From Sabethes cyaneus (taxonomy: Eukaryota; Arthropoda; Insecta; Diptera; Culicidae), in NCBI RefSeq assembly GCF_943734655.1, contig NC_071355.1:74964449-75028448 (forward strand): a stretch of 64,000 nt of DNA, given 5' to 3'. Shown here piece by piece: positions 58,027 to 64,000 of the stretch (positions are counted from its first letter, which is position 1; each line of letters starts with the position of its first letter). The translations under genes and the position numbers were made by a program. The notes under the pieces were generated by a model, which ran no database searches, was not told where the DNA came from, and saw nothing but the letters and a program-made list of their open reading frames with translations.

Positions 58027-58973
58027 TAGGGTAATGTCATTAGGGTTGGGCTACCACGTTTTTTTCAGTTTTAGTAACTCGTGGTATCTACGTACTAGCA
58101 TTGTAAAACTTCTTACTATAACGGCTAACTTTTTACAATGTTGTGAGTTTCAATCGTATATTCAAAACACGCGTACTGAATTTAGTGACTGAATCTTACA
58201 AAAAAAGTAAATGTAAGGCGCAGTGAACTTATCTTCAAGAAATGCAATTATCGAGATAAATATAGAAAATTTATTAAGTGTTTCGTGATCCATACAAAGG
58301 CTGTAGAAAAATCCCCTCCAGTAAGGTGTTTGGGTAAGGTAAGGCGAAATACTATATAAGTGCTTATTTTAAAGGTCGGGCAACTTGTATAGTCATGGTT
58401 GGATAACCATCATTTTAAGCGAAAAAGCGCAATATTCGCTAAAGAACGGCAGTCACGTGATGACGTGAAATGTGATGAGATAAAGCAAAATTATTACGTT
58501 AAAAACCTAAATTGTTGTTGTCTTTTCGTTGTAGTAGTACACTTCGCAAAAGGCGATTGTAGCAATATTAATTTTAAAAGATCGCCGAAAATTCGCAAAA
58601 ATGTAATTAAAAATAGGATACTTATACTTATATGAAACGTTTTTCACGGAATTCATTATTTTCATGTCTCTATATACAATTTCAATACGTATTTCTTGGA
58701 TTTTCAGCGGTGGTCCAACCTGTACAACAAGGCCCGACTATGACATCAAGTAGTCTAAGTCCCCCCTAACAAAAATAAAAAAATTGCCATTATTTTTTGT
58801 CTTCCGCAAATGCCTATAACTTTATTATTTTTCAAGCAATCAGTACAAGATTTTAAAAATATACCTTATTCTTGAACCTTTGCCACGATGTATTTAGATT
58901 TCCGAAATTCCTTTTCAAATGAAAGTTATGGGCGAATGCCAAAAAGTGGCCCTACCACGAGGACATTCCCCTA
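58027..58973. mobile_element. Candidate decayed DNA transposon with ~28-bp imperfect TIRs
   Basis: tagggtaatgtcattagggt at 58027 and the complement of 58946-58973 match at about 21 of 28 positions, best in the outer 12. TA at both outer ends fits a mariner-type target. The ~0.95 kb interior has no clear ORF. Confidence 0.4.
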
Positions 58974-62956
<3,983 letters not shown>

Positions 62957-63377
62957 TTTACGAGTAGGCAAATCTGCTCAGCACCTTAGAAGATACGGTA
63001 CTATCAGACACCTGAGAAGACAACTCAGGGAGTGGGGTTTGGTCCCTAATGGACCCTAATGGGTTTGGTCCCGACCCCCTAATGGGGCGTGAGGATCCAG
63101 ACCCACTAAAACCCTACTCGAGTCTCCAGTCTCCATCCCCCTTTTCGGTATTACTTCAGGGAGCGGCTATTGTGCTTTACGCACCCTCTGAAATAACTAC
63201 TGGACTATGGTAGTTAGGCTGTTTATTCACCGTTGATCGGCTCTCCAGTGGTTTTGTAGTTCAAGTACAATCTGGAGTAGCTGCCGCATTGACCGCTACC
63301 GGTTTCTCACGTTCAGCGCGACAACTGCGCAATAACGGATACCTGTCCTCTTGGGCTGGATTGCCACTTCGGCTGTC

Positions 63378-63620
63378 TTAGTGACAGACAAGATGGCATC
63401 CACCGTAGATCTGCAGTTGACACAACCTCCTGAACCAGGAACTGCTTGTCGTCCATATAGCTGCCGTCCCAGACCTATCCGAGACCCAGTTGCCGTTTCC
63501 GGCAGGGACGCGATATGGATCCGAGATTATGGCAATGTCCATTGCAGACTCAGAAACTGCTTGGTGTAACAGCTGCTGAGCCGTGCTGCAGTGGGTCAAG
63601 TTGAGTTGTGTCACTTGCAC
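63378..63620 (-). pseudogene. N-terminal endonuclease fragment of ORF2, R1-like element
   Basis: TQLNLTHCSTAQQLLHQAV, then DIAIISDPYRVPAGNGNW and SDRSGTAAIWT match the beginning of R1-clade APE endonucleases (LNLNHC..A..LL and IISEPY; here the catalytic Glu position reads Asp). After AIWT the frame shifts; the alternate frame continues QFLVQEVVSTADLRW. The fragment ends at the deletion junction near 63360. Confidence 0.8.
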
Positions 63621-63639
63621 TATGAACGTGGCTTAAACG

Positions 63640-63915
63640 CCGGCACATCGGCCGGGCACCTTGGACCTCCCGTTACGTGCTTTGCGTCCCGTTTACCGGT
63701 ACAGAGCAGGCACTTGGGAGGTTCCGGGCAGTCCCTTGCTATATGGCCAGCACTGCCACATCTCCTGCACAACTGGCTCCTATCTGGCCCCTTGCAGTTC
63801 TAGGCTTTATGTCCGTGCTCGAAGCACCGGAAGCAAACTTCCGACTGCTTGAGCACGCTAAGTGGGCATATCGACCAACCCACTTTTAGCTTAGCAACTT
63901 TCAGGGCTTCGTTTC
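63640..63915 (-). pseudogene. ORF1 (Gag-like) zinc-knuckle region of the R1-like element
   Basis: Minus-strand translation shows three CCHC-type knuckles: CFRCFEHGHKA-stop-NC, CRRCGSAGHIARDC and CLLCTGKRDAKHVTGGPRC. This trio is typical of ORF1 proteins of R1 and related clades, which bind element RNA. An in-frame stop inside the first knuckle and another after PAFKPRS show it is dead or end-truncated. Confidence 0.8.
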
Positions 63916-64000
63916 CGTCAGTCAGCGGAAGTCGTATGCTAGCTACCTAGGTCCCGGCCGGACCCTTGCATAGGCGAACCACCTCGGTTGCCATCACCAC

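Larger units (their letters stand above)
62957..64000 (-). mobile_element. R1-like non-LTR retrotransposon, internally deleted, running off the window
   Basis: On the minus strand from the right edge: ORF1 zinc knuckles, the start of ORF2 with endonuclease motifs, then directly a ~400-bp non-coding stretch (63360-62960) that looks like a 3'UTR, ending in a short A run joined to (CA)n. The RT and the rest of ORF2 are absent, so a deletion of several kb is inferred. The 5' end is outside the window. Confidence 0.7.

Overview
The window is nuclear DNA of a eukaryote, most likely a dipteran and probably a mosquito. The reasons are short insect-type introns (about 60 bp), AATAAA poly(A) signals, AT-rich spacers, and several non-LTR retrotransposons of RTE, Jockey and R1 type. 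Many palindromic MITEs with TA, TAA or TTT target sites and very long microsatellites point the same way. No bacterial features (operons, Shine-Dalgarno starts, CRISPR, IS elements) are present. The species is inferred, not shown.

Host genes are very few. The only complete host-looking gene is a four-helix membrane protein of unknown function (ATG at 30224, stop at 30805, with a probable 5'UTR intron). Tail-to-tail with it is what looks like the last exon of a minus-strand gene (31154-30910), and their 3' ends probably overlap. Everything else recognisable is mobile or repetitive DNA, or non-coding sequence without visible signals.

Layout. 0-1.6 kb: a perfect (CCAT)n tract. 2.2-2.7 kb: a reverse-transcriptase (RT) fragment. 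4.9-7.9 kb: palindromic repeats and an RTE relic. 7.9-10.2 kb: a full-length copy of an unnamed 2.1 kb repeat (here 'Rep1'). 11.3-13.6 kb: a Tc1/mariner transposase relic, a G-rich degenerate minisatellite and a Jockey-like relic. 13.6-16.6 kb: mostly unique sequence. 16.6-17.9 kb: a TAA-flanked MITE and a minisatellite. 18.3-21.3 kb: a nearly full-length but broken RTE element on the minus strand. 22.6-26.4 kb: a nested forward/reverse/forward Rep1 complex holding a 769 bp (TG)n tract. 26.4-29.8 kb: purine-rich tracts and a tRNA-like SINE. 30-31.2 kb: the host gene pair. 31.2-33.3 kb: unique sequence. 33.3-37.4 kb: MITEs, reversed Rep1 pieces and a probable solo LTR. 37.7-41.7 kb: a foldback-like element with TA target sites. 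41.7-45.5 kb: two decayed RTE copies, one with a tRNA-derived SINE inside. 46-50.9 kb: mostly unique sequence. 50.9-55 kb: three DNA-transposon structures, including a DD34E transposase facing a second, unrecognised coding region. 55.3-57.9 kb: another RTE copy. 58-62.6 kb: a weak TIR candidate and unique sequence. 62.6-64 kb: a (TG)n tract joined to the tail of an R1-like element that runs off the right edge.

The most unusual items are the 4 kb foldback-like element with inverted arrays of a 145 bp unit, the two-gene DD34E transposon, the Rep1 complex with its microsatellite expansion, and the convergent host gene pair.
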